Assembly: GCA_020636645.1 (NCBI GenBank) | Contig: JACJXO010000002.1 | Coordinates: forward strand, 124,001 to 188,000 | DNA length: 64,000 nucleotides | Direction of reading: 5' to 3' | Source of the DNA: Chitinophagales bacterium | GTDB lineage: Bacteria; Bacteroidota; Bacteroidia; Chitinophagales; BACL12 | Shown here: piece by piece, positions 43,818 to 54,049 of the stretch | How positions within the stretch are numbered: the first letter of the stretch is position 1 | Layout of the letters: the number at the start of each line of letters is the position of its first letter | Program-made: the position numbers and the translations under genes | Notes under the pieces: model-generated | Database searches by the model: none | What the model was told of the DNA's origin: nothing | The model's input: the letters and a program-made list of their open reading frames with translations, nothing else

Positions 43818-46172
43818 TTAGCGCAACAGTACGATCCTGGTCACAACGGTTTCTTTCCCGGTATCATCGGCACTGTAAACCATATAGACACCGGTAGCGG
43901 CATCCTGACCATTATATCCCTTTCCGTTCCAGATGGCCTGCCCTCCTAATGCAATAGTTTCATATATGAGTCTTCCGCCTGTATCAGTAATCTTGACCTG
44001 GGCGTTATTGACCAGTCCGCTGATGGCAATTGGCCCGTTGTGTTCGGGCCTGACAGGATTGGGAAAAACCTTGACATTACCCTGTTCAGCAAGTCCCTGC
44101 GTAGCAGTACCCCTGTAGGATACGATGCCTTTGTCGGTGCCGAAATATACTTCGCCGGTCACTCCATCTATGGCGATACTCAGTACTACATTGCTTAACA
44201 GCGGGCTGTTATCCTGATTAAAAAACAACAGCTGTTCTGTGCCGTCTGCTGAAATGAGAAACACACCGCTGTTGGTGCCTATCCATTTTCTGTTGGCGCC
44301 ATCCACCGTGATGCAGTTGACGATCTCTTTACTGAGCAGATATTCGTTGTAACCACCCAGATTGACCAGAGGTTGTGCAGCATCTGCAATGGTACCGCCA
44401 TCCATCACAGAAGCAGGATTATAAAAAATGGATACTCCTTCATTGGTACCTGCCCAGATCTCTCCGTCCAGATCTTTGACCAGACAGTTCACATAGGCAA
44501 CAGGCAGGTTTCCGTTACCTGCGCCAACACCGAGCACACGTGACATATCATCTGCGGTATTATCTATGTCAGCACCGTGGTCAAACACCAGAATACCATT
44601 ACCTCTTGGCAACTGTACCCATTTCTGGTTGAAGTCATCCAGTATGATCTGTCCTACCTGTTCACCAGTTTCCAGGGGCAGGTTACAATCAAAGTGCATC
44701 CAGGATCCATCGGCTTTACGCACTACCAGCGGGTTGCTGGCAGCATAGTTGGAAACCCATAGGTTGCCTTCTGTGTCAAAGATCATTCCACCAATACGGC
44801 AGCTGCCGGGATCTGCTGCTCCCAGGTCCTGCAAACCCATATCGCCGGTATTGGTCTGATCATACCGGGTCAGCATACCTGTAGCTTTATCAAAGGAGAA
44901 CACACCACTGCCAAATGAACCCAGCCAGGCAATACCAGTGGCTGCATCCAAGGTCATGGTGATAAAATCAAACACATCCGTCAGTGCCGGCAGGTCATAC
45001 TGATTATAATTATTCCAGAATCCATAGTCCAGCACAAAGAAGCCGTCGCGGTTGTATGTATAGTTCCAGGAAGCATTGATGGAGCCCGGAGCCACCCATA
45101 GCCGGCCGTCGTAATATTCCATTTCAGCCACACTGGAAGATCCGGGTCCGTTTGGCAGGTAGCTCCGGTATTCATCGTTGCTGATCTCTGTAAGCAGCCC
45201 GAAACCATCGGCTACCCAGTAAGCTCCATCGGCATCTCTAATAAAATCATTGGGAGCTGTGAACCGACCCTCAGTGTTAAGCTCAGAAACGGATCCGTCG
45301 TCAGCAATATCTACCATGCGGTAATCTTCCGGAATCTCCTCATCGCCCTGAATCAGCAGGACCTGTAATCCGTTTCCGGCAGATCTGCATGTGCGCACCT
45401 GCCAGTCTGCTTCTGCATAGTACAAAGACCAGTCGGTGCCGTCAAACAGATAAATGTCTTCGTCATTGATGGTTACCGTTACCTGATCATTCCAGGGGGT
45501 CAGCCAGCCGGCAGAACCGGTAGGAAGAGTCGTGCCACTCAGGAGGGTCCACCTGGAAAAGTCTTCCAGCAGCGGTTCATCTTTGCCCGCCACGTATAAC
45601 CCCACATCGGTTGCTGCAAATATCTGATCATCCTGTGTAAGTACTGACCGCACGTTGATATAAGCACCATCGGCGTCTGTAAAGAACCATGTTGCAGGGC
45701 TTTCTTTTTCTGAGATCTGGTACACCACGATGCCGAAACCAGTAGCGATGAAAGCAGTATCGCCGGAAAACTGCACCTGATTGATGGATTTGTTGCCGCT
45801 GATGCCTGCTGTTCTGATGTAGGGGAAATTGACCAGTTCGCCATCAATGATGAAGTCCATGTTGCTGTTCAGATAGCTGATGGCTACTGTACCTGTCTCC
45901 TTTCCGTAGTAAACCCCGATGGCGTTGATATCATCCAGTCCGTTGGCCTTGTGCAGTCGTTCCAGACTGTTGTCCTGGAGGTTGAGGTTAAAGACACTGA
46001 GACCGGTTGCAGCATAGACCTTTTGACCGGCCAGTGCGATCACATCAGGGCCCCCGTAAGGCAGATAGGCTTTCCAGGATCCGATGGCTACCGGAGGCTC
46101 CTGTGTCTGTGCTTTCAGCAATGTGGCAGCTACCAGGAAAAAGAGAAAGAAGAACGTACGCTTCAGCAACAT
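43818..46172 (-). CDS. porZ: PorZ-like type IX secretion protein
   Basis: 784 residues from the ATG at 46172 (a TTG lies 3 codons upstream). A signal peptide (to ~21, LLKAQ), two tandem beta-propellers (~28-690; WKAYLPYGGPDVIAL, NGLDDINAIGVYYG and INGVYFG-like blade ends) and a C-terminal T9SS-type domain from VKVFPNPVRPEHNG. PorZ is part of the surface attachment complex that adds anionic LPS to T9SS substrates. The architecture and recO neighbour agree; the alternative is a general two-component-regulator-like propeller protein. Confidence 0.85.
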   Translation of the reverse strand: MLLKRTFFFLFFLVAATLLKAQTQEPPVAIGSWKAYLPYGGPDVIALAGQKVYAATGLSVFNLNLQDNSLERLHKANGLDDINAIGVYYGKETGTVAISYLNSNMDFIIDGELVNFPYIRTAGISGNKSINQVQFSGDTAFIATGFGIVVYQISEKESPATWFFTDADGAYINVRSVLTQDDQIFAATDVGLYVAGKDEPLLEDFSRWTLLSGTTLPTGSAGWLTPWNDQVTVTINDEDIYLFDGTDWSLYYAEADWQVRTCRSAGNGLQVLLIQGDEEIPEDYRMVDIADDGSVSELNTEGRFTAPNDFIRDADGAYWVADGFGLLTEISNDEYRSYLPNGPGSSSVAEMEYYDGRLWVAPGSINASWNYTYNRDGFFVLDYGFWNNYNQYDLPALTDVFDFITMTLDAATGIAWLGSFGSGVFSFDKATGMLTRYDQTNTGDMGLQDLGAADPGSCRIGGMIFDTEGNLWVSNYAASNPLVVRKADGSWMHFDCNLPLETGEQVGQIILDDFNQKWVQLPRGNGILVFDHGADIDNTADDMSRVLGVGAGNGNLPVAYVNCLVKDLDGEIWAGTNEGVSIFYNPASVMDGGTIADAAQPLVNLGGYNEYLLSKEIVNCITVDGANRKWIGTNSGVFLISADGTEQLLFFNQDNSPLLSNVVLSIAIDGVTGEVYFGTDKGIVSYRGTATQGLAEQGNVKVFPNPVRPEHNGPIAISGLVNNAQVKITDTGGRLIYETIALGGQAIWNGKGYNGQDAATGVYMVYSADDTGKETVVTRIVLLR

Positions 46173-46282
46173 GTGGTACAAAGTTCAGAAATCGGCAGGA
46201 TAACGGGTTTTTTCAGGGCATATTTTGCAGTTTTTTGTCAGCTTTCCTGTCTTTGAACGAAGGCTCAGGCCCTTACTTTTCG

Positions 46283-46290
46283 TATCTTTG
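46283..46290 (+). promoter_or_regulatory. -7 element TATCTTTG before the MMPL-ileS operon
   Basis: Full TAnnTTTG match, 16 nt before the ATG at 46307. It rules out the longer frame that begins at 46007. Confidence 0.55.
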
Positions 46291-46306
46291 CACCTATTTT
46301 TCAGCC

Positions 46307-48805
46307 ATGTGGCAGTCTATCTCCAGGATCATTTTGCGCAACCGGGTCATTTTTCTGGCCGGATGGATCCTGCTTACCATTTTCATGGGGCTGGAAACCA
46401 CCCATGTCAAGCTGAGTTATGACCTGAACAAGTCTATACCAGCCAATGCTCAGGTAAATCTGGATTACGAGGCATTCAAAAATGAATTTGGCGATGAAGG
46501 CAACCTGGTGGTGATTGCCATCCGGTCTGATGATTTTTTTCAGCTTGATTTTTTCAGGCAATGGGATAGTCTCAGCCAGGAACTGACCACTATACCTGAT
46601 GTGCAGAATGTTTTATCTGTTCCGCAAACCATGCGCATGGTGCGCAATGCTCCGGAGCGGAAGTTTGATATTGCTCCGGTGTTCAACCACCTGCCTGACA
46701 CACAGGCTGAACTGGATTCGCTCAAGGAAGAATTTTATAAGCTTCCGTTTTATGATCGCCGGCTGTACAATGAAGACCGCGATGTTTTTCTCATGCTGGT
46801 CAGCCTGAACAAGGATATTCTCAGTACGGTGCGGCGCATCACGGTCATGGATGATATCTACACTTTCACCAGACCATATGAAGAGCGAACCGGAAACCAT
46901 CTGTATTACACGGGCTTGCCGGTTATCAGGCACTACCAGCTGACCACCATTTCAGGTGAGATCCTGTTGTTTTTGCTGCTGGCAGTCATTGTTACGATCG
47001 TGGTGTTGTTCATTTTGTTCCGGTCATGGATAGCGGTCGTGTTCCCTTTACTCTTCATAGGAAGCGGTGTAGTGTTCAGCATGGGGCTTATGTCACTTAT
47101 AGGATTCAAGGTGACCTTGCTTACAGGCCTCATACCCAGTCTGCTGATTGTGATCGGGGTGCCTAATTCAGTGTATCTGCTCAACAAGTACCACATTGAA
47201 TTCAGGAAACATGGCAACAAGGTCAAAGCCCTGACGGTCATTATTGAGAAAGTGGGCTATGCCATGTTTTTCACCAACCTGACCACCGCAGTGGGCTTTG
47301 GTGTGTTCTACTTTACCAGGGTGCAAATGCTTACTGAGTTCGGGCTCATCACTTTTATCAGCATCGTGATGACCTTCCTGATCTCCATCATTATCATGCC
47401 GGTCATTTTCAGCTTTCTCCCTAAACCCAGAAAAAGTGATACCAATCACCTGAACAACAAACTGTTTCATGGTATCATCAATAAGCTGGTAAGCTGGACC
47501 TTTGGTCACGGCCGCAGTGTTATTGCAGCCAGCATCATACTGGTACTGGTGGCACTGCCCGGTGTGCTGATGCTGCGTTCTGCCGGATATATACTGGACG
47601 ATGTAAGTCACCGCACAAGACTCTATCAGGACCAGCAATTCTTTGAATCTGAATTCAATGGTATTCTTCCTTTTGAGATCGTCATCGAAAAAAAACAGGC
47701 ACTTACCCGAATCCGCGATACCATCGTGAATCCGGTCTATCATCATGAAACAGAAGATAGTGTCATTGCATTGGATACGGTCTATGTGGTGCGCACAGAC
47801 ACATCTGACAACCAGGTGACCAGCTATGCCACCCTGAGCAAGATCGCAGAACTGCAAACACTGCTCAGTCAGTATTCCTGTTTCAGTACCAGTTTGTCTA
47901 TTCTGGATGGTTTAAAGTTTGCCCGGCAAGCATATTACAACGGAAACCCAAGGTATTATGATCTGCCGGATTTTGAACGGCTGAGTCCGAATGATGCCAG
48001 GGTAGGTGATTTTCTGAAGAATACAAAACAATCTGCACTGACCAGAAGTGTCTTTACAGATAAGACCGGCAGCAAGACCCGCGTAAGTGTGCAAATAGCA
48101 GACGTGGGCTCTGATTCTATGCCGCATATCATGGAAGCCCTGCGACCCAGAGTAGATTCCATTTTTGATCAGGAGCACTACCATGTCTATTTTACCGGCA
48201 CCAGTGTGGTGGCTCTGGAAGGATATAATTACCTGATCAAGAGCCTGCTGGGCTCTGTTTCTCTGGCATTGATCATCATTGCCATTATCATGACCACCCA
48301 ATTTCGGTCATTGCGCATGCTGTTGCTGGCCTTGCTGCCTAACCTGCTGCCTTTGTTCGTGACAGCTGCCATCATGGGATATTTTCATATTCCGCTGAAA
48401 CCATCCACAGTACTCATTTTCAGTGTGGCATTCGGAATAGCGGTCGATTATTCCATCCATTTCCTGGCCAAATACCGACAGGAACTGATCAGACATAGTT
48501 TCAACGTAAGAGATACCGTTAGGGTGGCCCTGCAGGAAACAGGTATGAGCATGATCTATACCTCCATCATCCTGTTCTTCGGCTTCATCATATTCACCTT
48601 CTCTGAATTTGAAGGCACCAAGAACCTGGGTATTCTGACCAGCCTCACACTGATAGTCGCCCTGTTCACCAATATGTTGCTGCTGCCCAGCCTGCTCATT
48701 TTCTTTGATAAGAAACTGGAGGCCATGCATAAACGCAGACATGCCAGAACGACCTCCTATGTAGATCTGATCTCAGAAGATCAGACAGATAATGATGTGA
48801 AATGA
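46307..48805 (+). CDS. MMPL/RND-family transporter with sterol-sensing-like domain
   Basis: 832 residues from the ATG at 46307, chosen because it begins the first membrane helix and follows the -7 element; the earlier frame overlaps porZ. Twelve membrane segments in two halves (~14-33, ~220-390, ~405; ~640-810), each half preceded by a large periplasmic loop. SSD-like helices include FGIAVDYSIHFLAKYR near 706. Such proteins export lipids or hydrophobic compounds. It lacks an adjacent membrane-fusion protein. It overlaps ileS by ATGA. Confidence 0.88.
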   Translation: MWQSISRIILRNRVIFLAGWILLTIFMGLETTHVKLSYDLNKSIPANAQVNLDYEAFKNEFGDEGNLVVIAIRSDDFFQLDFFRQWDSLSQELTTIPDVQNVLSVPQTMRMVRNAPERKFDIAPVFNHLPDTQAELDSLKEEFYKLPFYDRRLYNEDRDVFLMLVSLNKDILSTVRRITVMDDIYTFTRPYEERTGNHLYYTGLPVIRHYQLTTISGEILLFLLLAVIVTIVVLFILFRSWIAVVFPLLFIGSGVVFSMGLMSLIGFKVTLLTGLIPSLLIVIGVPNSVYLLNKYHIEFRKHGNKVKALTVIIEKVGYAMFFTNLTTAVGFGVFYFTRVQMLTEFGLITFISIVMTFLISIIIMPVIFSFLPKPRKSDTNHLNNKLFHGIINKLVSWTFGHGRSVIAASIILVLVALPGVLMLRSAGYILDDVSHRTRLYQDQQFFESEFNGILPFEIVIEKKQALTRIRDTIVNPVYHHETEDSVIALDTVYVVRTDTSDNQVTSYATLSKIAELQTLLSQYSCFSTSLSILDGLKFARQAYYNGNPRYYDLPDFERLSPNDARVGDFLKNTKQSALTRSVFTDKTGSKTRVSVQIADVGSDSMPHIMEALRPRVDSIFDQEHYHVYFTGTSVVALEGYNYLIKSLLGSVSLALIIIAIIMTTQFRSLRMLLLALLPNLLPLFVTAAIMGYFHIPLKPSTVLIFSVAFGIAVDYSIHFLAKYRQELIRHSFNVRDTVRVALQETGMSMIYTSIILFFGFIIFTFSEFEGTKNLGILTSLTLIVALFTNMLLLPSLLIFFDKKLEAMHKRRHARTTSYVDLISEDQTDNDVK

Positions 48806-51800
48806 CCATGGAAGCAAAACTGACCTTCACTGAACTGAAACAGCTGAACCTGCCGAATATCGACAAGGAGATCCTGGCTTTCTGGGATGCAGAAAACATA
48901 TTTCAGAAAACCATACTTGAAAGGCAGGATGCAACACCTTTTATTTTCTATGAAGGTCCGCCTTCTGCCAACGGCACTCCCGGTATTCACCACGTGCTGT
49001 CCCGAACTCTCAAAGACATCTTTTGTCGCTTCCGCACCATGGATGGTTACCTGGTAGAAAGAAAAGGCGGATGGGATACCCACGGCCTGCCTGTGGAACT
49101 GGGTGTAGAGAAACTGCTTGGCATTACCAAAGAAGATATAGGCAAGACCATCACGGTAGAAGAATACAACAGTATCTGCCGCCGTGAGGTCATGAAGTAC
49201 AAAGACCAGTGGGAAGAGGTAACCCGGATCATGGGTTACTGGGTGGATATGGAAAAACCCTATGTCACCTTTGAGAACGATTACATAGAGACCCTCTGGC
49301 AGTTGTTGCAAAAACTCCATACCAAAGGTCTCCTGTACAAAGGCTATACTATCCAGCCATTCTCGCCCGCTGCAGGAACCGGTCTGAGCAGCCACGAACT
49401 CAACATGCCCGGAGCTTACCGGGAGGTGAAAGACACCACCATCGTGGCGCAGTTCAAAGCCACAGGCGCTGAAGCTGAAAAGCTTTTAGGTGTTACTGCC
49501 GAAAGGGAAGTTTTCTTCCTGGCCTGGACCACCACTCCGTGGACCCTTCCTTCCAATACTGCTCTGGCAGTTGGCAGGAAGATCGTGTACGTGCAGGTGC
49601 GCACGCTGAATCCATATACCGGGAAACCGGTGGAAGTTGTACTGGCCAAAGACAGGTTGTATGCGTACTTCAAGGAAGAGCAGAAGGGTCAGCCATTGGA
49701 ACAGCACGAAGGCTGGAACAAGCACCTGCCCTGGGAACCGGTAGCTGAGTTCAGCGGTGAAGCATTGAGTGGTCTTCGCTATGAACAGTTATTGCCCTAT
49801 GCCCAACCGGAAAGCGGCGATGCCTTCCGGGTAGTAACGGCAGACTTCGTCAGCACGGAAGATGGTACAGGTATCGTGCATATTGCACCGAGCTTTGGTG
49901 CCGACGATTTTCGCACAGCACAGCAAAATGGTATCGGAAGCCTGACCCTGGTGGACAGGCAGGGTAGATTTTCTGAAGATGCCGGCGAGCTGGCCGGACG
50001 TTACGTAAAAAATTACACGGACGATCCTGAATGGGAAAATCCGGATGTGTTCATTGCCGTAAAACTCAAGGAAGAGAACCGGGCTTTCCGGGTTGAGAAA
50101 TACGAACACAATTACCCGCATTGCTGGAGAACAGACAAGCCGGTCATATATTATCCGCTCGATTCCTGGTTCATCAGAACCACTGCGGTCAAAGACCGGT
50201 TGCTCGAGCTGAACCGCACCATCAACTGGAAGCCCAGAAGCACCGGTGAAGGACGTTTTGCACAATGGCTGGAGAATCTGGTTGACTGGAATCTGAGTCG
50301 CTCCCGCTACTGGGGAACACCCCTGCCCATCTGGCGCACTGCTGATGGTACTGAAGAGATCTGTATTGGTTCTGTGAAGCAACTTACAGAAGAATTCAGT
50401 AAGGCAAAGGAAGCAGGATTGAATACAGACAGTGATCTGAAACTGGTCAACGGATTGCTGGATATAGATCTCCATAAGCCATACGTTGACCGCATTGTAT
50501 TGGTGTCAGCAACAGGACAGCCCATGTATCGCGAGGCAGACCTGATCGATGTCTGGTTTGACAGCGGTGCCATGCCCTACGCACAGTGGCACTGGCCCTT
50601 TGAAAATGAAGAGACCTTCAGACGGTCTTTTCCTGCAGACTTCATTGCCGAAGGCGTAGATCAGACCCGTGGTTGGTTCTTTACATTGCATGTGCTGGGT
50701 ACTATGCTGTTTGATTCAGTAGCCTATCGTAATGTGGTTTCCAACGGGCTGGTACTCGATAAAGCAGGCAATAAAATGTCCAAGCGTCTTGGAAACGGTG
50801 TTGATCCATTCGATACCATTTACAAGTATGGTGCTGATGCGGTGCGCTGGTATATGATCACCAATGCGCAACCCTGGGATAACCTGAAATTTGATTTTGA
50901 TGGCATCACGGAGGTACAGCGGAAATTCTTCGGCACCCTGTTCAATACCTGTTCCTTCTTTGGCTTGTATGCCAATGTAGATGCCTGGCGTCCGGGTAAG
51001 GATAACATAAGCATCTCAGATAGGCCGGAACTGGACAGGTGGATCCTGTCACTCTTGCATTCACTGACCAGAGATGTGCGGCAGGCCTATGAATCTTATG
51101 AACCTACCAGGGCCGGCAGGCTGATAGAACTATTTGTAACCGAGCACCTCAGTAACTGGTATGTGCGCCTCAGCCGCAGGCGGTTCTGGAAGGGAGAATT
51201 ATCGGCCGATAAAAACGCAGCCTACCATACTTTATACACCTGTCTGCATACCATTGCCAGACTGATGGCACCGGTTTCTCCTTTCTTTGCAGAATTCCTG
51301 TACAGGCAATTGCGTGTGCAGGAGTTTCTGGGTGATGCAGCATCCGTACACCTGTCTGCATTCCCGGTTGCTGACCAGGCTGTCATAGACTCAGACCTGG
51401 AAGAGACCATGCAGCTTGCCCAGGATCTTTCTTCTACCATCCTGGCATTGCGCAAGAAGGTCAATATCAAAGTTCGTCAGCCATTACGCAAGGCGATGAT
51501 CCCGGTACTGCAGGAAGACGTGAGAGATAAGATCAGGCATATTTCTGATCTGGTTCTGGCAGAAACCAACATCAAGGAACTGAGTCTGATGGAAGATACT
51601 GCTGGTGTAGTGACCCGCAAGGTAAAACCCGACTTTAAAAAACTGGGCCCCCTTCTCGGTGCTCATATGAAGGAGGCAGCTACAATGCTCGGTTCACTTA
51701 GTCAGGAACGAATTGCTGAACTGGAGCGTTGGAGTCAGATAACACTGGAAATAGCTGGTAAAGAGTTTGTCATTCCGGCCGATCATGTGGAGATCGTATC

Positions 51801-52152
51801 AGAGGATATTCCAGGCTGGCTGGTGGCAAATGCAGGTAACCTGACTGTAGCGTTGGATATTCAGTTGACCCCTGAACTGGTGGCTGAAGGAAATGCCCGG
51901 GAGTTTGTGAGCCGTATGCAAAAACTGCGTAAAGACAGCCAGCTGGAAATTACAGACAGAATAGTGGTGGAGGTCGTTGCAGACAAGGATCTGTGGGATT
52001 CTTTACTGGATTTTAAAAACTATATTTGCACCGAAATTCTGGCAGATGAACTGGTTTCTGCCGTTGATAATCAAGACTTTGTGAAACTGGAGATCAATGA
52101 AAGAGAAATCCGGGCCAGGGTCATCAAAACGGAAGCTTATGGCAAAAAGTAA
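48802..52152 (+). CDS. ileS: Isoleucyl-tRNA synthetase
   Basis: 1116 residues. Class I synthetase. HIGH-like ANGTPGIHHV (56-65) and KMSKR (near 659), with the editing domain between (WTTTPWTLPSNTALAVG, DGTGIVHIAPSFG) and a helical anticodon domain after. The long GIHH-type form and length fit the eukaryotic-like IleRS clade found in many Bacteroidota. It is in a run with the MMPL gene, the DksA-like gene and lspA, the usual neighbours. Confidence 0.95.
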   Translation: MTMEAKLTFTELKQLNLPNIDKEILAFWDAENIFQKTILERQDATPFIFYEGPPSANGTPGIHHVLSRTLKDIFCRFRTMDGYLVERKGGWDTHGLPVELGVEKLLGITKEDIGKTITVEEYNSICRREVMKYKDQWEEVTRIMGYWVDMEKPYVTFENDYIETLWQLLQKLHTKGLLYKGYTIQPFSPAAGTGLSSHELNMPGAYREVKDTTIVAQFKATGAEAEKLLGVTAEREVFFLAWTTTPWTLPSNTALAVGRKIVYVQVRTLNPYTGKPVEVVLAKDRLYAYFKEEQKGQPLEQHEGWNKHLPWEPVAEFSGEALSGLRYEQLLPYAQPESGDAFRVVTADFVSTEDGTGIVHIAPSFGADDFRTAQQNGIGSLTLVDRQGRFSEDAGELAGRYVKNYTDDPEWENPDVFIAVKLKEENRAFRVEKYEHNYPHCWRTDKPVIYYPLDSWFIRTTAVKDRLLELNRTINWKPRSTGEGRFAQWLENLVDWNLSRSRYWGTPLPIWRTADGTEEICIGSVKQLTEEFSKAKEAGLNTDSDLKLVNGLLDIDLHKPYVDRIVLVSATGQPMYREADLIDVWFDSGAMPYAQWHWPFENEETFRRSFPADFIAEGVDQTRGWFFTLHVLGTMLFDSVAYRNVVSNGLVLDKAGNKMSKRLGNGVDPFDTIYKYGADAVRWYMITNAQPWDNLKFDFDGITEVQRKFFGTLFNTCSFFGLYANVDAWRPGKDNISISDRPELDRWILSLLHSLTRDVRQAYESYEPTRAGRLIELFVTEHLSNWYVRLSRRRFWKGELSADKNAAYHTLYTCLHTIARLMAPVSPFFAEFLYRQLRVQEFLGDAASVHLSAFPVADQAVIDSDLEETMQLAQDLSSTILALRKKVNIKVRQPLRKAMIPVLQEDVRDKIRHISDLVLAETNIKELSLMEDTAGVVTRKVKPDFKKLGPLLGAHMKEAATMLGSLSQERIAELERWSQITLEIAGKEFVIPADHVEIVSEDIPGWLVANAGNLTVALDIQLTPELVAEGNAREFVSRMQKLRKDSQLEITDRIVVEVVADKDLWDSLLDFKNYICTEILADELVSAVDNQDFVKLEINEREIRARVIKTEAYGKK

Positions 52153-53359
52153 GAGCACTAAGAAAGCCGCCCCTAAAAAATCGGCACCCAAAAAGGCTGC
52201 TGTAAAAAAGACCGCACCGAAGAAATCGGCTGCCAAAAAATCTGCTCCGGCCAAATCAGCGGTAAAGAAAAAAGCTGCTCCTAAAAAAGCAGTAAAGAAA
52301 ATTGTTGCCGGTAAAACAACCTCAAAGAAAGCTGCTCCCAAAACTGCAGCTAAGAAAGTGGTCAAAAAAGCGGCAGCCAAGAAGACCGTTGCAAAAAAGG
52401 TTGCTAAGAAAGCAGTAGTTACCAAAGCCGCTCCGAAAAAAGCAGCAGCCGGTAAAACAGTTGCAAAAAAGGTAACAAAGAAGGCTGCCGGAAAGACCAC
52501 TGCCCCCAAGGCTGCAATTAAAAAAGCAGCCCCCAAAACGATTGCAAAAAAGTCGGCCCCTAAGACCGCAGCAAAAAAGGCAGCACCAGTTAAAACAAAT
52601 GTGAAAAAAGCTGATGCCGGGAAAGCAGTGAAGAAAGCAGTGACTAAAAAGTCAACAACTGAAAAAGTTGTCAGTAAGGCTGTTCCTGAAAAGAAGAAAC
52701 CGGTTACAGTGGTTACCAGTAAGGCAACCCCCAAAGCAGTCAAAGAGAAGCCTGTTCAGAAAGAAAAGCCGGTTGTAAAGCAGCCGGTCAGCCGAAAGAA
52801 AGGAGCCGCAAAAAAGACCTCAAAACCGGTAGCTGAGCCTACAGATCCGAACCAGGAAGTGATCACTACGTCCGTTACAAAATCTGAACTGGCCAGGATC
52901 AAATCGCAGGCAAGCGAGGTCAGTGTGAAACAACAGGGAAGACTGGTCACCTTTAAAAAGGATGAAGATACAGTAGTGCAGAAGCCTTTGGAGAAAACCA
53001 GGTATTCAGACAAAGAGCTGACCGAGTTCAGAGACCTGATCAACCGCAAGCTGGAAGATGCCAAAAGTGAGCTGAAGTATCTGCAGGAACAGATCAGCAG
53101 GACATCTGAACTGGGCGATGACAGTGATTCCAGATTCAAAGGTCTGGAAGACGGTACCAGCACTGCAGAAAGAGAATACCTCAGCCAGATGGCATCACGC
53201 CAGATCCAGTATATTTCTCACCTTGAGAAGGCGCTCATTCGCATTCAGAACAAGACCTATGGTATTTGCAGGGAAACAGGTAAGCTGATATCCAAGGAAA
53301 GGCTGCGGGCTGTTCCTCACGCCACCCTGAGCATAGAAGCCAAGAAAAACCAGGGTTGA
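52139..53359 (+). CDS. Histone-H1-like domain fused to a TraR/DksA-type protein
   Basis: 406 residues from the ATG at 52139; it overlaps ileS by 14 bp. Residues ~1-215 are Lys/Ala/Pro repeats of the AAPKKA type, as in bacterial H1-like nucleoid proteins. The C-terminal ~115 residues are DksA-like: YSDKELTEFRDLINRKLEDA helix, then YGICRETGKLISKERLRAVPHATLS. Only one Cys of the canonical four zinc ligands remains, as is usual in Bacteroidota members. I infer a basic DNA-binding tail on a polymerase-binding module. Confidence 0.88.
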   Translation: MAKSKSTKKAAPKKSAPKKAAVKKTAPKKSAAKKSAPAKSAVKKKAAPKKAVKKIVAGKTTSKKAAPKTAAKKVVKKAAAKKTVAKKVAKKAVVTKAAPKKAAAGKTVAKKVTKKAAGKTTAPKAAIKKAAPKTIAKKSAPKTAAKKAAPVKTNVKKADAGKAVKKAVTKKSTTEKVVSKAVPEKKKPVTVVTSKATPKAVKEKPVQKEKPVVKQPVSRKKGAAKKTSKPVAEPTDPNQEVITTSVTKSELARIKSQASEVSVKQQGRLVTFKKDEDTVVQKPLEKTRYSDKELTEFRDLINRKLEDAKSELKYLQEQISRTSELGDDSDSRFKGLEDGTSTAEREYLSQMASRQIQYISHLEKALIRIQNKTYGICRETGKLISKERLRAVPHATLSIEAKKNQG

Positions 53360-53361
53360 GC

Positions 53362-54027
53362 TTGAAGCGTTCGGTCATTGCAGTAGCTACCATTATGCTG
53401 GTCCTTTTCCTGGATCAGTTGCTCAAGATCTATATAAAGACCAACCTGCAGCTGGGTGAAGAGTTTGGCATCTTCGGCCTGTCATGGGCACGGATCCATT
53501 TCACTGAAAATGAAGGTATGGCCTTTGGTATGACCTTCGGCGGCAATTATGGCAAACTCCTTCTCACAGTGTTCCGCCTGATAGCTGTTGGCTTTCTGGG
53601 TTATTATCTTACGGTTCTGATCAAACACAAGGCTCCCCGCAGCCTGATCTTCAGCCTGTCACTCATTTGTGCAGGCGCCATGGGTAATATCATTGACAGC
53701 GTATTTTACGGAGTGATCTTTTCTGATTCCATTTATCAGGTAGCATCCATTTTGCCCGAAGGAGGTGGCTATGCACCGCTACTGCACGGGCATGTGGTTG
53801 ACATGCTTTATTTCCCTATGTTTCACGGCCATTATCCTGAATGGATGCCCTTTTTAGGAGGAAAATATTATATGTTTTTTCGTCCTGTTTTTAACCTGGC
53901 AGATTCATCCATTACACTGGGAGTCTTGTCTATCCTGCTCTTTCAACGCAGTATTTTTGGTCATGCCGAAAAGTCATCGTCAGCGGGATCCGGACAGGAA
54001 AGCGAACCCACAGACATTACCTCCTGA
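53362..54027 (+). CDS. lspA: Lipoprotein signal peptidase
   Basis: 221 residues with a TTG start at 53362 (KRSVIAVAT...), the form that matches other Bacteroidota LspA; a second TTG at 53356 gives two more residues, and there is no ATG before the first helix. It cuts prolipoproteins in the inner membrane. Four membrane helices; catalytic Asp residues in NIIDSV (~112) and FNLADSS (~176). The loop between them is long, as is usual in this phylum. The start overlaps the upstream stop codon. Confidence 0.9.
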   Translation: MKRSVIAVATIMLVLFLDQLLKIYIKTNLQLGEEFGIFGLSWARIHFTENEGMAFGMTFGGNYGKLLLTVFRLIAVGFLGYYLTVLIKHKAPRSLIFSLSLICAGAMGNIIDSVFYGVIFSDSIYQVASILPEGGGYAPLLHGHVVDMLYFPMFHGHYPEWMPFLGGKYYMFFRPVFNLADSSITLGVLSILLFQRSIFGHAEKSSSAGSGQESEPTDITS

Positions 54028-54049
54028 TGCCTGGCCATAAACAGACCGG

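Noticed and set aside
46007..46306. 100-codon N-terminal extension of the MMPL transporter
   Set aside because: It overlaps porZ on the other strand, lies upstream of the -7 element and has no transporter features.
52003..52743. 246-residue antisense frame opposite the H1-like repeats
   Set aside because: Ala/Phe-rich composition mirrors the AAPKK repeats; no start signal or homology.
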